Source of the DNA: Acinetobacter lwoffii
GTDB taxonomy: Bacteria > Pseudomonadota > Gammaproteobacteria > Pseudomonadales > Moraxellaceae
Reading direction: 5' to 3'
DNA: 64,000 nucleotides
NCBI RefSeq assembly: GCF_024129435.1
Contig: NZ_JAMXXN010000002.1
Coordinates: forward strand, 62,001-126,000
Each line of letters opens with the position of its first letter. Within the stretch, counting starts at the first letter, position 1. Under the pieces are notes generated by a model that was given only the letters and a program-made list of their open reading frames with translations, searched no databases and was not told the origin of the DNA. A program made the translations under genes and the position numbers. This document shows positions 45,777-55,232 of this stretch, in pieces.

Positions 45777-47099
45777 GTGAGCCTCTTACAAAATATCGTG
45801 ATTATCTTAATACTCATCGCGGGGGCCGGTTTTTTATCTTTAACAGAAATCGCCCTCGCAGGTGCCCGTAAAGTCAAACTCAAAATTCTGGCTGAATCGG
45901 GTGAACATCGCGCTCAAAAAGTTTTAGATCTACAAGAAAATTCTGCTGACTTCTTCGCAGCCTCTCAAATCGGTTTAAATGCAGTCGCTATTCTCGGCGG
46001 TATTTTAGGTGAAGGCGCTTTCCGTCCTTATATTTATAATTTTGTTTCCCGCTTTTACCAGGGACCTTGGGCTGAAAATATCAGCTTTGTGCTTTCCTTC
46101 ACGGTCGTCACTTCATTATTTATTTTATTTGCAGATTTAATGCCGAAGCGTCTGGCCATGATTGCGCCAGAAAAGATCGCAGTCTCGGTCATCGAGCCAA
46201 TTCAGATTTTCATTAAAGTCTGTAAACCTTTGGCATGGTTCATTAATGCGATTGCCAACATGCTGTTCCGTCTGTTTAAAGTAAATACTATCCGTGATGA
46301 CAATATTACTTTTGATGATATTTCCGCAGTGATGGATGCAGGTGCACAGGCCGGTGTCCTCCAGAAGCAGGAACACCATTTCATTGAAAACGTATTCGAG
46401 CTGGAAGAGCGTAACGTGCCTTCGAGTATGACCACACGTGAAAATGTGGTGTTCTTTACCTTGAATGAACCGGAGGAAAGTATTCGGCAAAAGCTGGCGG
46501 AATATCCCTATTCCAAGTTTCTGGTATGTAGCAATGACATTGACAGCGTGATTGGCTATGTCGATGCCAAAGACATTCTGGTGCGTATTCTGAACAACCA
46601 GTCGCTGCTGCAGCTCAATGAAAATACGATCCGTAATGTCCTGACCATTCCGGATACTTTGACCTTATCAGAAGTTCTGGACCGTTTCCGCTCTACCAAG
46701 GAAAAGTTTGCCGTCGTCATTAATGAATATGCGCTGGTAGTCGGAGTGATTACCCTTTCCGATATTATGATTACCGTGATGGGTGACTGGGTGACACCAA
46801 TTGAAGCCGATCAGCAAATTATTAAACGTGACAATAATTCCTGGCTGATTGAAGGCAGTACACCGATTGAAGACATCAAGCATGCGCTTGAAATTGATGA
46901 AATGCCTGATGATGAAAACTATGAAACCATCGCTGGCTTCATGATGTATAAATTACGCAAGATTCCACGTCCTGCAGATGCAGTAATATTTGGGGCTTAT
47001 AAGTTTGAAGTGGTGGATGTCGATCATTTTAAAATTGACCAGTTACTGGTGACCCGCTTAATCGAAACCAATTCAGTTATTCAAGAAGAATCAGATTAG
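45777..47099 (+). CDS. CNNM/CBS-domain transporter-like protein (hemolysin family)
   Basis: Inner-membrane protein of the CNNM/CorC-like (TlyC, YtfL) group, 440 aa: CNNM domain with about four membrane segments (1-190), paired CBS domains (about 215-340) and a CorC_HlyC domain (about 350-430). Relatives are implicated in Mg2+/Co2+ export or polyamine/acid tolerance; the label hemolysin is historical. It starts with GTG preceded by a strong AGGTGG Shine-Dalgarno. Confidence 0.9.
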   Translation: MSLLQNIVIILILIAGAGFLSLTEIALAGARKVKLKILAESGEHRAQKVLDLQENSADFFAASQIGLNAVAILGGILGEGAFRPYIYNFVSRFYQGPWAENISFVLSFTVVTSLFILFADLMPKRLAMIAPEKIAVSVIEPIQIFIKVCKPLAWFINAIANMLFRLFKVNTIRDDNITFDDISAVMDAGAQAGVLQKQEHHFIENVFELEERNVPSSMTTRENVVFFTLNEPEESIRQKLAEYPYSKFLVCSNDIDSVIGYVDAKDILVRILNNQSLLQLNENTIRNVLTIPDTLTLSEVLDRFRSTKEKFAVVINEYALVVGVITLSDIMITVMGDWVTPIEADQQIIKRDNNSWLIEGSTPIEDIKHALEIDEMPDDENYETIAGFMMYKLRKIPRPADAVIFGAYKFEVVDVDHFKIDQLLVTRLIETNSVIQEESD

Positions 47100-47161
47100 T
47101 CTGGTTCTTCCTTCTAAGAAATAGTAAAAATTATTCTAATAAAAAAATCATAAGGTGAGTG

Positions 47162-47440
47162 ATGAATATTTCTGCATTATTGGCATGTCTGTTTTTTTAT
47201 TCAGCCTTGTATTTGTTTTACTTCTTCTTTGCCAAACAACAGAATCCCCTGCTTTTACTCGCAGCCATCATTCTGATGGCTTTAACGGTTTTCATTATTC
47301 CCTACCCACATGAACGTCGCCGTCAAGGATTCGACTCCACCTTGAGATTTGGAGAGTATTTTTATTGGCCCTTGATTACCTGGTGGCGTTTATTTATTTT
47401 GCCCATCAGTTGGCTGATTGCACTGATGTATCGTGATTAA
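47162..47440 (+). CDS. Small membrane protein, 92 aa
   Basis: Hydrophobic protein with three predicted helices (about 5-27, 32-48, 68-88) and a basic PHERRRQG loop. The ATG at 47162 sits 5 nt after AAGGTGA; a GTG at 47159 overlaps. It is 62 bp behind the CNNM gene on the same strand and may be co-transcribed. No family recognised. Confidence 0.72.
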   Translation: MNISALLACLFFYSALYLFYFFFAKQQNPLLLLAAIILMALTVFIIPYPHERRRQGFDSTLRFGEYFYWPLITWWRLFILPISWLIALMYRD

Positions 47441-47441
47441 A

Positions 47442-47462
47442 AAAAGCACCCGAAGATGCTTT
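47442..47462 (+). terminator. Weak terminator
   Basis: AAAAGCA / TGCTTTT stem with an eight-base loop just after the stop of the small membrane protein. Confidence 0.5.
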
Positions 47463-47482
47463 TGTTTATATCTAGTTACAGC

Positions 47483-47989
47483 TTAGATTTTTGCTAATAA
47501 AGCCTCAAGAACGGCTTGATAGTGAATCTGGATATCATCTTCTAAAATTTTGTAGGCATTATCGAATTGCACCATAGGCCAGCCTTCTTTCCAGAATGGG
47601 AAAATATTATGCAGGTCATGGGTGACAATTGCATCTTCACGCACAATTGCTTGGGCAATTTGTGACAGTACCTGTGCAGTTTCAGCACCATCAATTGCCA
47701 TATAATCAATACCGCGCGCTTTTAAAATACGGATCCGGTCTTTTTTATAACGGATTTTTTTGATTTGTGCTGCATTTAGACCCAAAGCCAAAGATACGGC
47801 TTCGACAAAATTGTCTTCAAATGACTGATTCAATGCTACTAAGGCTGCTTTATGCGCTTCCTGACGACCAGCTTTACCACCCTGACGAATTGCTGCTTGC
47901 GCCTCAGTATTTAGCTCATCCTTTTTCATACTTTGCAAGATGTCTAAAATTTCGATGTCGCTTAACGCCTGAGGAGATTGATCAGTCAT
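47483..47989 (-). CDS. Hypothetical protein, 168 aa
   Basis: Soluble protein, mainly helical, no signal peptide. Good Shine-Dalgarno (AAGGA). The N-terminus is acidic and helical; a basic segment KKIRYKKDRIRILKARG (about 87-103) may bind nucleic acid or another acidic partner, but that is speculation. No family recognised. Confidence 0.72.
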   Translation of the reverse strand: MTDQSPQALSDIEILDILQSMKKDELNTEAQAAIRQGGKAGRQEAHKAALVALNQSFEDNFVEAVSLALGLNAAQIKKIRYKKDRIRILKARGIDYMAIDGAETAQVLSQIAQAIVREDAIVTHDLHNIFPFWKEGWPMVQFDNAYKILEDDIQIHYQAVLEALLAKI

Positions 47990-48160
47990 AAACTGTCCTT
48001 AAAAAAATAAATCTTGAATCGGCTATTTTCGCATAATTCGTCGCTAAAAAACTAAAATCTTCATGATTAAAACAGTGCTACGTTCTGAAACTGCATTTCT
48101 TCTGCGATTTTGCGCAAAATCGACTATAGTGCTTCATCTATATATTAAATTAATCTCTGG

Positions 48161-48892
48161 ATGATGCCCACTACGCAAGTGACTTTGTTGCTACAGCAAC
48201 TTAAGCGCCAATATCCGACTGCATTTAAAGGAAATTACCTGTTTTACAGTCAGATTAAAATCCGTGGAATCTGGGGTAAAGCCAAGCTTTTAATTCCTTG
48301 GGCCTTGGCCGCCATGATTTTTGTTCCCATCAGTTTGATGTTAGGAGATTTCGTACAGCAATCTTTTGTGCAAATCAGCGAATTTCAGGCGCAGAGTTAT
48401 GCCATGTTGGCCATTCCACTGTTCCTGATGTTGAGTCTCACCTTGATTCTGTACCAGATTCAGCATTCTTCTTATTCGCTGTATCAATTATTACGGCATA
48501 CCCCGATCAAGATGGCTATTGTGATTCTGATGCAAGCTTTAAATCTGGTCTTTATACAAAGCAGTTTGCTGATGTGGAGCTTATTCTTCTTTGGCGTGAG
48601 CTATGGCTTTGTGCGTTTTTATCGGGAAAATTTATTCAAGGAAAATAGTAAAAATACTGAGTACTATCAGCTGCAACAATTACGTAAAATCTGTTTTTGG
48701 GCTTATAAACAGACCTGTCTGATCCGACTAAAATTACGTTTTTATTCAAGCCATGATCCTCGGCATGCCGAACTAAAACAGCAATTAAATCACTTTGCTG
48801 GGTTATATACGCGGCTGCTGAAATATGAGCATCAATATTGTAAAACGATCAAGCATCTAGATGTCGACAGCTATCTGGATGAAAACTCATAG
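48161..48892 (+). CDS. Uncharacterised membrane protein, paralogue A
   Basis: A 243-aa protein with a short N-terminal cytoplasmic part, four predicted membrane helices (about 43-60, 80-98, 116-134, 136-150) and a cytoplasmic tail. Two sequence blocks are shared with the protein at 49238: LxxxHP/YPxAFxxxxxYSxxK near the N-terminus (residues 11-33) and QxLRxxxFWAYxQ (172-184) after the helices. The tail ends in a helical, basic segment. No known family recognised. Start could be the ATG at 48164. Confidence 0.72.
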   Translation: MMPTTQVTLLLQQLKRQYPTAFKGNYLFYSQIKIRGIWGKAKLLIPWALAAMIFVPISLMLGDFVQQSFVQISEFQAQSYAMLAIPLFLMLSLTLILYQIQHSSYSLYQLLRHTPIKMAIVILMQALNLVFIQSSLLMWSLFFFGVSYGFVRFYRENLFKENSKNTEYYQLQQLRKICFWAYKQTCLIRLKLRFYSSHDPRHAELKQQLNHFAGLYTRLLKYEHQYCKTIKHLDVDSYLDENS

Positions 48893-49022
48893 TTCTTTAT
48901 CACTTTCCATTGGCCGTCTTAAAGATCTGCAAATATTGACTTTTAAAAAACGTTGATTTGCTGGTTTTTAGAGTAGAAGCCACGGAATTGCTTGAAAAGA
49001 AAGCAATCATTTCTGAATTTGC

Positions 49023-49051
49023 TTGCCAAGCTTTATTTCGTCCTCTATTAT
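49023..49051 (+). promoter_or_regulatory. tRNA-Leu promoter
   Basis: -35 TTGCCA (49023-49028), 17-bp spacer, -10 TATTAT (49046-49051), nine bases before the mature 5' end. Confidence 0.78.
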
Positions 49052-49060
49052 TGCGCACAT

Positions 49061-49146
49061 GCCCGAGTGGTGAAATCGGTAGACACAGGGGATTTAAAAT
49101 CCCCCGCCCACAAAGCGTGCCAGTTCGAGTCTGGCCTCGGGCACCA
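49061..49146 (+). tRNA. tRNA-Leu (anticodon UAA)
   Basis: An 86-nt class II tRNA with acceptor GCCCGAG/CTCGGGC, discriminator A and encoded CCA, a long variable arm and anticodon loop TTTAAAA (anticodon TAA) on a GGGGA/TCCCC stem, decoding UUA/UUG. It lies between two paralogous membrane-protein genes, with its own promoter and terminator. Confidence 0.97.
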
Positions 49147-49170
49147 TTTTAATATTTATTAAAATGGTGC
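49141..49170. repeat. 30-bp palindrome overlapping the tRNA-Leu 3' end
   Basis: GCACCATTTTAATA (49141-49154) and its exact complement TATTAAAATGGTGC (49157-49170) around TT. The first six bases are the 3' end of the tRNA, so the mature end is repeated inverted downstream. Confidence 0.85.
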
Positions 49171-49174
49171 AATA

Positions 49175-49203
49175 AAAAATCCAGCATTAGGCTGGTTTTT
49201 TTG
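49175..49203 (+). terminator. tRNA-Leu terminator
   Basis: AAAATCCAGC / GCTGGTTTTTT stem with a five-base loop. Confidence 0.9.
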
Positions 49204-49237
49204 TGCCTGCATTTTATTCTTTTAACGCGAAATCCCC

Positions 49238-49924
49238 ATGTCAGAATTAAAACACTTCGATCTCGCTACATTACAATTACGTCATCCAGATGCTTTTTTC
49301 CTGAAGCTACGTTATAGCCGCTTTAAATTTAATGCCCTGCAAAATATCCAGTTTGTTATCGCGATTAATTTACTCTCCCTTCTGGTCTGTATAGCCTGTA
49401 GTATCAGCTCAGTATTTCTGGAATATTATTTTTTTAAAAACGCCACAATTGCCTTTAATGTCACCTTAATTGTGCTGATGGCACTACTATATCCCTATAT
49501 TTGGTATGCACAATATCAGGCGCAATTCAGCTCCAAAGCCTATAGTCAGCGTTTGCAAAGCTGCCTCTATCTGCAAATTCCAATTTTTCTGTGCTTATTG
49601 TTCAACCTTTATCTGATTCATTCAGATGTACTGGTCATCATCAGTATGATCATTTTAGCGCTTTCCTCTTTTGGCGCAGTGACCTTGGAACCTTTATTTA
49701 AAAGTTCCTGTAGCGTAATTGATCAGATCAGGTTGCAGAAACTCCGGCAACTGGCTTTTTGGGCTTATCAACAGTCCAGATCCAAAACACCACAACAGAT
49801 TCAGGGTCAGTCAAATCTGCAGGCTTATTACCAAAATCTTTATCAGCAATGTATGAATGAAGAGCAACTATTATTAGGCTCGATTCGCTTTAATAACTTT
49901 AAAGATTATTTCAACAGACATTAA
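49238..49924 (+). CDS. Uncharacterised membrane protein, paralogue B
   Basis: A 228-aa protein with the same plan as the gene at 48161: N-terminal block with HPDAFFLKLRYSRFK (16-30), four membrane helices (about 38-60, 72-92, 108-128, 131-150), then LQKLRQLAFWAYQQS (166-180) and a Gln-rich cytoplasmic tail. The shared FWAY block and order of parts make paralogy convincing though overall identity is low. No family recognised. Confidence 0.72.
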   Translation: MSELKHFDLATLQLRHPDAFFLKLRYSRFKFNALQNIQFVIAINLLSLLVCIACSISSVFLEYYFFKNATIAFNVTLIVLMALLYPYIWYAQYQAQFSSKAYSQRLQSCLYLQIPIFLCLLFNLYLIHSDVLVIISMIILALSSFGAVTLEPLFKSSCSVIDQIRLQKLRQLAFWAYQQSRSKTPQQIQGQSNLQAYYQNLYQQCMNEEQLLLGSIRFNNFKDYFNRH

Positions 49925-49950
49925 AAAACCCTGCAGCTGCAGGGTTTTTT
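49923..49950. terminator. Bidirectional terminator
   Basis: AAAAAACCCTGCAG / CTGCAGGGTTTTTT perfect 28-bp palindrome between convergent genes. Confidence 0.92.
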
Positions 49951-49955
49951 ATGCA

Positions 49956-50270
49956 TCACCATTCACGGTTGGTAATCAGTTCTTCCATTTCAATCTCGAA
50001 CAGGCCGTGCTCTTGCACCACCATCATCATGGCTTCGGCAATATAATCCGCGGCAGTATCATCCAGAGACGAATCCAGATCTTCGAACTGAGGTTTCATG
50101 ATATTGATATCAGCCACAGTCAGATTGGCAAGCTGGTAAATTTCTTGATCTGACAAACCTGATTTAGCGACTTTTTGGGCAAAACGTTCGATGTGCTGCT
50201 TGATTTCAGCAACCAGAATATCGGGATAATACTCATCATCGAACATGGGGAGAAGTAAATCTGCAAACAT
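49956..50270 (-). CDS. DUF5713 family protein
   Basis: A 104-aa acidic helical protein matching the DUF5713 pattern: an N-terminal DDEYYPDILVAEIKQHIE segment, a central acidic region and the terminal EMEELITNREW, where relatives end in EELIxxRxW. Function unknown. The ATG at 50270 is preferred over the in-frame GTG at 50279. Confidence 0.75.
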   Translation of the reverse strand: MFADLLLPMFDDEYYPDILVAEIKQHIERFAQKVAKSGLSDQEIYQLANLTVADINIMKPQFEDLDSSLDDTAADYIAEAMMMVVQEHGLFEIEMEELITNREW

Positions 50271-50378
50271 TACAGGCACTCTAAAGGATGACTATCTAAT
50301 CTAAGCGTGCCTATATAGCATATTGTTGCTTAAAAGCCAAACAACATTGCCAATGTAGGGATTTCCCAGCCTCGATTT

Positions 50379-51230
50379 TTAAACCATTTGCATAGCTTGC
50401 CAGACTTTAATCGCATCGGCTGTGACTTTAACATCATGTGCCCGTACCATACATGCACCCTGCTGAATACTCAACAAATGCGCTGTTGCTGAACCCACTG
50501 CACGCTCTTGTGGTTCTGCCCCATCCAAAACTGCTCCGATAAAGCGTTTACGTGATAAAGCAGACAAAATCGGATAGCCCATTTCTGTCAATTTATAAAA
50601 CTCTTGCAACAGCTTTAAATTTTGCTGGGCATTTTTAGCGAAACCAAAACCTGGATCAATCATGATATTTTCCGCTTTTACTCCAACATCTAAAGCATCC
50701 TGAACACGTTGGGATAACTCGCGTATCACATCTTTAGTGACATCCTCATATTGATCCAGATTGTTCATGGTGGTCGGCTCACCGCGCATATGCATGATGA
50801 TCACTGGAATATTGAGTTCTGCTGCGGTCTGCAATGCATTCGGCCGAGTCAAAGCACGGACATCATTCCAGATATGTGCTCCGGCCCGAACCGCTGCGCG
50901 TATGACTTCAGGTTGCGACGTATCAATCGAGAGAATGACCTTATGTTTAGCTAGTTCTTCCACCACAGGCACTACGCGGCGAATTTCTTCTTCCACTTCT
51001 ACCACTGAGGCACCTGGACGGGTCGATTCACCGCCAATATCTATTACGGTTGCTCCTTCGGCCATCATTTCCAGTGCGCGGGCGACTGCATCTTCTTTTT
51101 GATTATGCCGACCACCATCACTAAAAGAGTCTGGGGTGACATTAAGAATCCCCATCACATGCGGCTGGGATAAGTCCAATTTTAAATCACCAAATGTCCA
51201 TACATGTGGTAACAAAGGCATCAGCTGCAT
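50379..51230 (-). CDS. folP: Dihydropteroate synthase
   Basis: Condenses 6-hydroxymethyl-dihydropterin diphosphate with p-aminobenzoate in folate synthesis; the sulfonamide target. It is a 283-aa TIM barrel with MGILNVTPDSFSDGG near residue 25, GATVIDIGGESTRPGA, the DTS motif (SIDTSQPEV) and DPGFGFAKN. Sequence is of the chromosomal FolP type, not a Sul resistance enzyme. Pairs functionally with metF through the folate pool. Confidence 0.97.
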   Translation of the reverse strand: MQLMPLLPHVWTFGDLKLDLSQPHVMGILNVTPDSFSDGGRHNQKEDAVARALEMMAEGATVIDIGGESTRPGASVVEVEEEIRRVVPVVEELAKHKVILSIDTSQPEVIRAAVRAGAHIWNDVRALTRPNALQTAAELNIPVIIMHMRGEPTTMNNLDQYEDVTKDVIRELSQRVQDALDVGVKAENIMIDPGFGFAKNAQQNLKLLQEFYKLTEMGYPILSALSRKRFIGAVLDGAEPQERAVGSATAHLLSIQQGACMVRAHDVKVTADAIKVWQAMQMV

Positions 51231-51308
51231 GATTCAATACTCACTCAAAATAACCCCAATATTGTCTTATGGATAATTAAATAAAGCAAAGCTGAATAAG
51301 GTCAGGAC

Positions 51309-51923
51309 CTAGATTTCGAAGTAATTATTTCGGGAATATTGCATCAGTTTAGTTTGTAATAATACTTTCACATCTGCCCATTCACTTTCTAAAATACTAT
51401 AGATGTAGCTATCTCGAATAGTCTGTCCATCTTTACGTAGCATATGACACCTGATAATGCCATCTCGCTTGGCACCTATTCCTTCAATCACTTTTTGGCT
51501 GGGAAGATTCAAGTGATCAGTCCGAAAGCCGACCACCTGAGCATTTAAACTTTCAAAAGCATGTCTTAACAAAAGATATTTACAAACGCGATTCACATAA
51601 GTTCTGTGATAGCGCTTGGCATACCAGGTATAACCAATTTCAAAACGTGGAATTTCTGCCTTAATATTATGATAACTGGTGGTTCCAATTGCTTGGCCGG
51701 AGTTTAAATCAATTACGGCAAAAACCATTCTTTCACCTTGAGCCTGTTGTTCGAAAGCTTGAGAAAAATATTTTTTTAAGTTATGCAGATAAGGCACCGA
51801 ATTATATAAAATCTTACCTAAATTTTCTTCAGCGCATGCGATGGCTAAATCAGAAAAATGTTCCCAGCTCAACGGTTCAAGACGAAGCTGGTAAACACTG
51901 GATTCCAGAACAGGCATATTCAT
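51309..51923 (-). CDS. GNAT-family N-acetyltransferase (RimJ/RimL-like)
   Basis: A 204-aa acetyl-CoA-dependent transferase of the Acetyltransf_3 type. The N-terminus LRLEPLSWEHFSDL, the EIGYTWYAKRYHRTYVN strand-helix with the acetyl-CoA loop, and the LPSQKVIEGIGAKRDGIIR motif are typical of RimJ/RimL-like members. Target (protein N-terminus, small amine or antibiotic) cannot be told. Start lacks a strong ribosome-binding site; an ATG at 51917 is possible. Confidence 0.88.
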   Translation of the reverse strand: MNMPVLESSVYQLRLEPLSWEHFSDLAIACAEENLGKILYNSVPYLHNLKKYFSQAFEQQAQGERMVFAVIDLNSGQAIGTTSYHNIKAEIPRFEIGYTWYAKRYHRTYVNRVCKYLLLRHAFESLNAQVVGFRTDHLNLPSQKVIEGIGAKRDGIIRCHMLRKDGQTIRDSYIYSILESEWADVKVLLQTKLMQYSRNNYFEI

Positions 51924-51994
51924 TTTGGTTTTTCTTATTCATTTTTAATCGCTCAATATAACACTCAAAAAGATATGACAAAAATGACAAGCAT

Positions 51995-52023
51995 AAAAAA
52001 ACCACCCGAAGGTGGTTTTTTTA
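51995..52023 (-). terminator. ftsH terminator
   Basis: AAAAACCACC / GGTGGTTTTT stem with a CGAA loop. Confidence 0.92.
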
Positions 52024-52029
52024 TTGAGC

Positions 52030-53952
52030 TTAGTTCGCTGGCAATGGCGGAGGAGTCAACGGACCATCATCTGGCGTTACATCAATCACAGGATTATCTG
52101 CAACATAGACTTTTGGTGGCTGAGGCTCACGACCTTCCATGATGTCACGGATTTGATCACGATCAATGGTTTCCCATTCCATCAAGGCTTTCACCATCGC
52201 ATGGGCAATATCTTTTTTGCTTTCCAAGATATCGCGTGCGATTTTATATTGCTCATCTAGAATTCGACGAATTTCACGATCGACTTCTAGTTGTGTGGTT
52301 TCCGAAATACTGCGGCTACCAATACTGCCCATGAAAGATTGCTGTGCATCTTCTTCATAGACCATGACACCGAGTTTGTCCGACATACCATATTTGGTCA
52401 CCATCGCACGTGCCATTTTGGTTGCACGTTCGAAGTCATTTGAAGCGCCGGTCGACATCTGGTTAATGAAGACTTCTTCAGCAATACGGCCACCAAACAA
52501 AATCGAAAGTTCATTCAACATTTTGTCTTTGTAATGGCTGGTCTGGTCAAATTCAGGCAGCTGCCAGGTAACACCTAAAGCCCAGCCACGTGGCATGATT
52601 GTCACCTTATGCACAGGATCTGTACCTGGCAAGCTTTCAGCAACAATCGCATGCCCTGCTTCATGATAAGCCGTCGCACGACGCTCTTCATCACGAAGTA
52701 CCATCGATTTACGCTCAGGACCCATATACAGCTTGTCTTTTGCATCTTCAAAGTCATGCATATCGACGGTGTTTTTGTTACGGCGTGCAGCAAATAAAGC
52801 AGCTTCATTCACCAGGTTTGCTAATTGCGCACCCGAGAAGCCCGGTGTACCACGTGCAAGAACTTTAACATCCACACCTGTCACTGAAGGCAATTTTTTC
52901 AAATGTACATTCAGGATTTGTTCACGACCTTTAATGTCTGGCAAACCAACCACAACTTGACGGTCAAAACGGCCTGGACGAAGAAGTGCTTTATCCAGTA
53001 CATCTGCACGGTTGGTTGCAGCAATCACGATAATGCCTTCATTGCCCTCAAAGCCGTCCATTTCAACCAGCATCTGGTTCAGTGTCTGTTCACGTTCATC
53101 GTGACCACCACCAGTACCTGAACCACGATGACGACCGACTGCATCAATCTCATCAATAAAGATGATACATGGCGCATGACGTTTTGCCTGTTCGAACATG
53201 TCACGTACACGGGATGCACCGACACCGACAAACATCTCAACGAAGTCAGAACCTGAAATACTAAAGAATGGAACTTTCGCTTCACCGGCAATGGCTTTGG
53301 CAAGTAAGGTTTTACCCGTACCTGGAGGACCCACCATTAACACACCACGTGGAATACTCGCACCCAGACGTTTAAATTTGGTTGGATCTTTCAGGAAATC
53401 TACGATTTCAACGACTTCTTGCTTGGCTTCGTCACAACCAGCCACATCAGTGAAAGTGACTTTAATCTGGTCTTCAGACAGCATTTTGGCTTTAGATTTA
53501 CCAAAACTCATTGGGCCGTTTTTACCACCTGCACCGCCACCCATGTTGCGCATAAAGAACATGAATAACAAAATGATTAAAAGTACAGGGAAACTTGCAA
53601 TAAGCAACTGCATGAGCAAGCCTTGACGTTGTGGTGCTTCACCTTCAACCACAACATTATTTTTAATCAGGCTTGGCATCAGTTCAGGATCCTGAACTGC
53701 CGGACGGATACTTTCAAACTCTGAACCGTTCGATTTTTCGCCACGGATTCTTTCGCCGTCAATCACAACTTGTTTAATTTGGCCAGCATTGACCGCGGCA
53801 ACAAACTCTGAGTAGTTCATTGTAGTCGGTTGATTGCGGTCACTGACGTTGCTGAAGATTAACACCAGCACACCCAGTATCACGAGCCACAATACGGCAT
53901 TCTTAAAAAGATCGCTCAAAGCTTTATTCCCATTCCAATCTAATTTGATCAT
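52030..53952 (-). CDS. ftsH: ATP-dependent zinc metalloprotease FtsH
   Basis: Membrane-anchored AAA+ protease that degrades LpxC, sigma-32-type regulators and unassembled membrane proteins. Domains of the 640 aa: helix 15-33, periplasmic domain 35-110, helix 113-135, AAA+ module with Walker A GPPGTGKT (208-215), Walker B IIFIDEID (263-270) and SRH with the arginine fingers, then M41 protease with HEAGH (430-434). It follows rlmE on the same strand, the conserved rlmE-ftsH order. Confidence 0.98.
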   Translation of the reverse strand: MIKLDWNGNKALSDLFKNAVLWLVILGVLVLIFSNVSDRNQPTTMNYSEFVAAVNAGQIKQVVIDGERIRGEKSNGSEFESIRPAVQDPELMPSLIKNNVVVEGEAPQRQGLLMQLLIASFPVLLIILLFMFFMRNMGGGAGGKNGPMSFGKSKAKMLSEDQIKVTFTDVAGCDEAKQEVVEIVDFLKDPTKFKRLGASIPRGVLMVGPPGTGKTLLAKAIAGEAKVPFFSISGSDFVEMFVGVGASRVRDMFEQAKRHAPCIIFIDEIDAVGRHRGSGTGGGHDEREQTLNQMLVEMDGFEGNEGIIVIAATNRADVLDKALLRPGRFDRQVVVGLPDIKGREQILNVHLKKLPSVTGVDVKVLARGTPGFSGAQLANLVNEAALFAARRNKNTVDMHDFEDAKDKLYMGPERKSMVLRDEERRATAYHEAGHAIVAESLPGTDPVHKVTIMPRGWALGVTWQLPEFDQTSHYKDKMLNELSILFGGRIAEEVFINQMSTGASNDFERATKMARAMVTKYGMSDKLGVMVYEEDAQQSFMGSIGSRSISETTQLEVDREIRRILDEQYKIARDILESKKDIAHAMVKALMEWETIDRDQIRDIMEGREPQPPKVYVADNPVIDVTPDDGPLTPPPLPAN

Positions 53953-54051
53953 GCCCTGTTCAGGGTGACCTTAATACTTAAGCTGTAAATCAACTTACAA
54001 TTATCTGAAAACGTACAAAATGCACAATTTTTAACGACTTGGCAAGTAGAC

Positions 54052-54702
54052 TTATTTTAAAGCCTTCTTACGTCCCTGCCCGATCAGGAAAACTTCCTTG
54101 GAGCGAGCACGTGATGCCAAAGGTTTAGATGTTTTCAGAACATCAAAACTATCAACCACTTGCTTACGGAATTCGTCAAAACCTGAACCTTGGAAAACTT
54201 TTACCACAAATTGACCTTTAGGGCCTAGCACCTTGTTGGCAAAATCCAGTGCAAGTTCACACAAGTAAATCTGACGCGGTTGATCTACAGCCTTATTACC
54301 TGATGTATTGGGGGCCATATCTGAAATTACAACGTCTACAGTACGACCATCTAAAATTTCTAACAATTGCTGGAAGACTTCTTCTTCGCGAAAGTCACCT
54401 TGCAAGAAAGTCACATCAGGTAATGCATCCATTGGTAAAATGTCAGATGCAATCAATAAACCTTTGTCGCCGACCAACTTACCGGCGATTTGTGACCAAC
54501 TCCCGGGAGCTGCACCCAAGTCGACCACGGTCATGCCGGGTTTGATGATCTTGTACTTTTCTTGCATTTCTAAGAGCTTATATGCTGCACGCGCACGATA
54601 GCCGTCCTTTTGTGCCTTTTTCACATAAGGATCGTCTAAATGCTCTCTCATCCAATCACGACTACTTTTAGATAACTTTTGGTTGGTAATGCGTGTAGCC
54701 AT
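54052..54702 (-). CDS. rlmE: 23S rRNA 2'-O-methyltransferase RlmE (FtsJ)
   Basis: Methylates U2552 in the 23S A-loop during late 50S assembly. The 216-aa Rossmann-fold enzyme has the SAM motif [12 protein letters not shown] and the K-D-K-E tetrad (D in [10 protein letters not shown] in FVVKVFQG). Good GAGAG Shine-Dalgarno. It lies about 100 bp upstream of ftsH and diverges from yhbY, an order conserved in Gammaproteobacteria. Confidence 0.96.
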   Translation of the reverse strand: MATRITNQKLSKSSRDWMREHLDDPYVKKAQKDGYRARAAYKLLEMQEKYKIIKPGMTVVDLGAAPGSWSQIAGKLVGDKGLLIASDILPMDALPDVTFLQGDFREEEVFQQLLEILDGRTVDVVISDMAPNTSGNKAVDQPRQIYLCELALDFANKVLGPKGQFVVKVFQGSGFDEFRKQVVDSFDVLKTSKPLASRARSKEVFLIGQGRKKALK

Positions 54703-54897
54703 AACTCTCTAAATAAAAAAACGTCTAATTATTAATTGTACGTGAAAAAGACATATTTTGCAGTATACATGTGTATCTAAATCGAGGAGTTTTGCTCGTT
54801 ATGAAGAGATATTGGAAATGATTATTTCCTGATAATTTAAAGCGTTTGTTTTTTGCTTTTGCTATACTAAGCCGTTTTAAAATTCAGGTTATCTCTC

Positions 54898-55221
54898 ATG
54901 GCGTCTTTATCTATTCAGGAACGTAAGCGTTTACGTCAAATCGGACATGCTTTAAACCCGGTCGTTATGCTGGGTGACAAAGGCCTGACTGAAAATGTCA
55001 TCGAAGAATTGGCGCGTGCTTTAAACGATCACGAACTGATTAAAGTAAAAATCGTAGCTGAAGATCGTGAAGCGCGTGCAGCATTGATTGCTGAAATTTC
55101 AGAAGCGACTGGTGCCGAAGTAGTTCAAACTATTGGTAAAATTGCGCTGCTTTACAAGAAAGCTGCGAAACAAAACCAAAAATTGTCCAACCTTGTCCGT
55201 TTCGCTCATCTGTCTAACTAA
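54898..55221 (+). CDS. yhbY: Ribosome assembly RNA-binding protein YhbY
   Basis: A CRM-domain protein that associates with pre-50S particles. At 107 aa it is a little longer than E. coli YhbY. Signature: SIQERKRLRQIGHALNPVVMLGDKGLT at the N-terminus, with the GxxG-type loop, and IGKIALLYK near the end. Divergent from rlmE, as in E. coli. Confidence 0.95.
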   Translation: MASLSIQERKRLRQIGHALNPVVMLGDKGLTENVIEELARALNDHELIKVKIVAEDREARAALIAEISEATGAEVVQTIGKIALLYKKAAKQNQKLSNLVRFAHLSN

Positions 55222-55232
55222 GTACAGGACTT

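Noticed and set aside
49061..49170. Integration site (attL) of a genomic island at tRNA-Leu
   Set aside because: The repeat at the tRNA end is inverted, not direct, and no integrase follows.
50379..51230. Sulfonamide-resistant Sul enzyme
   Set aside because: Motifs and context match chromosomal FolP; nothing marks it as a Sul variant.
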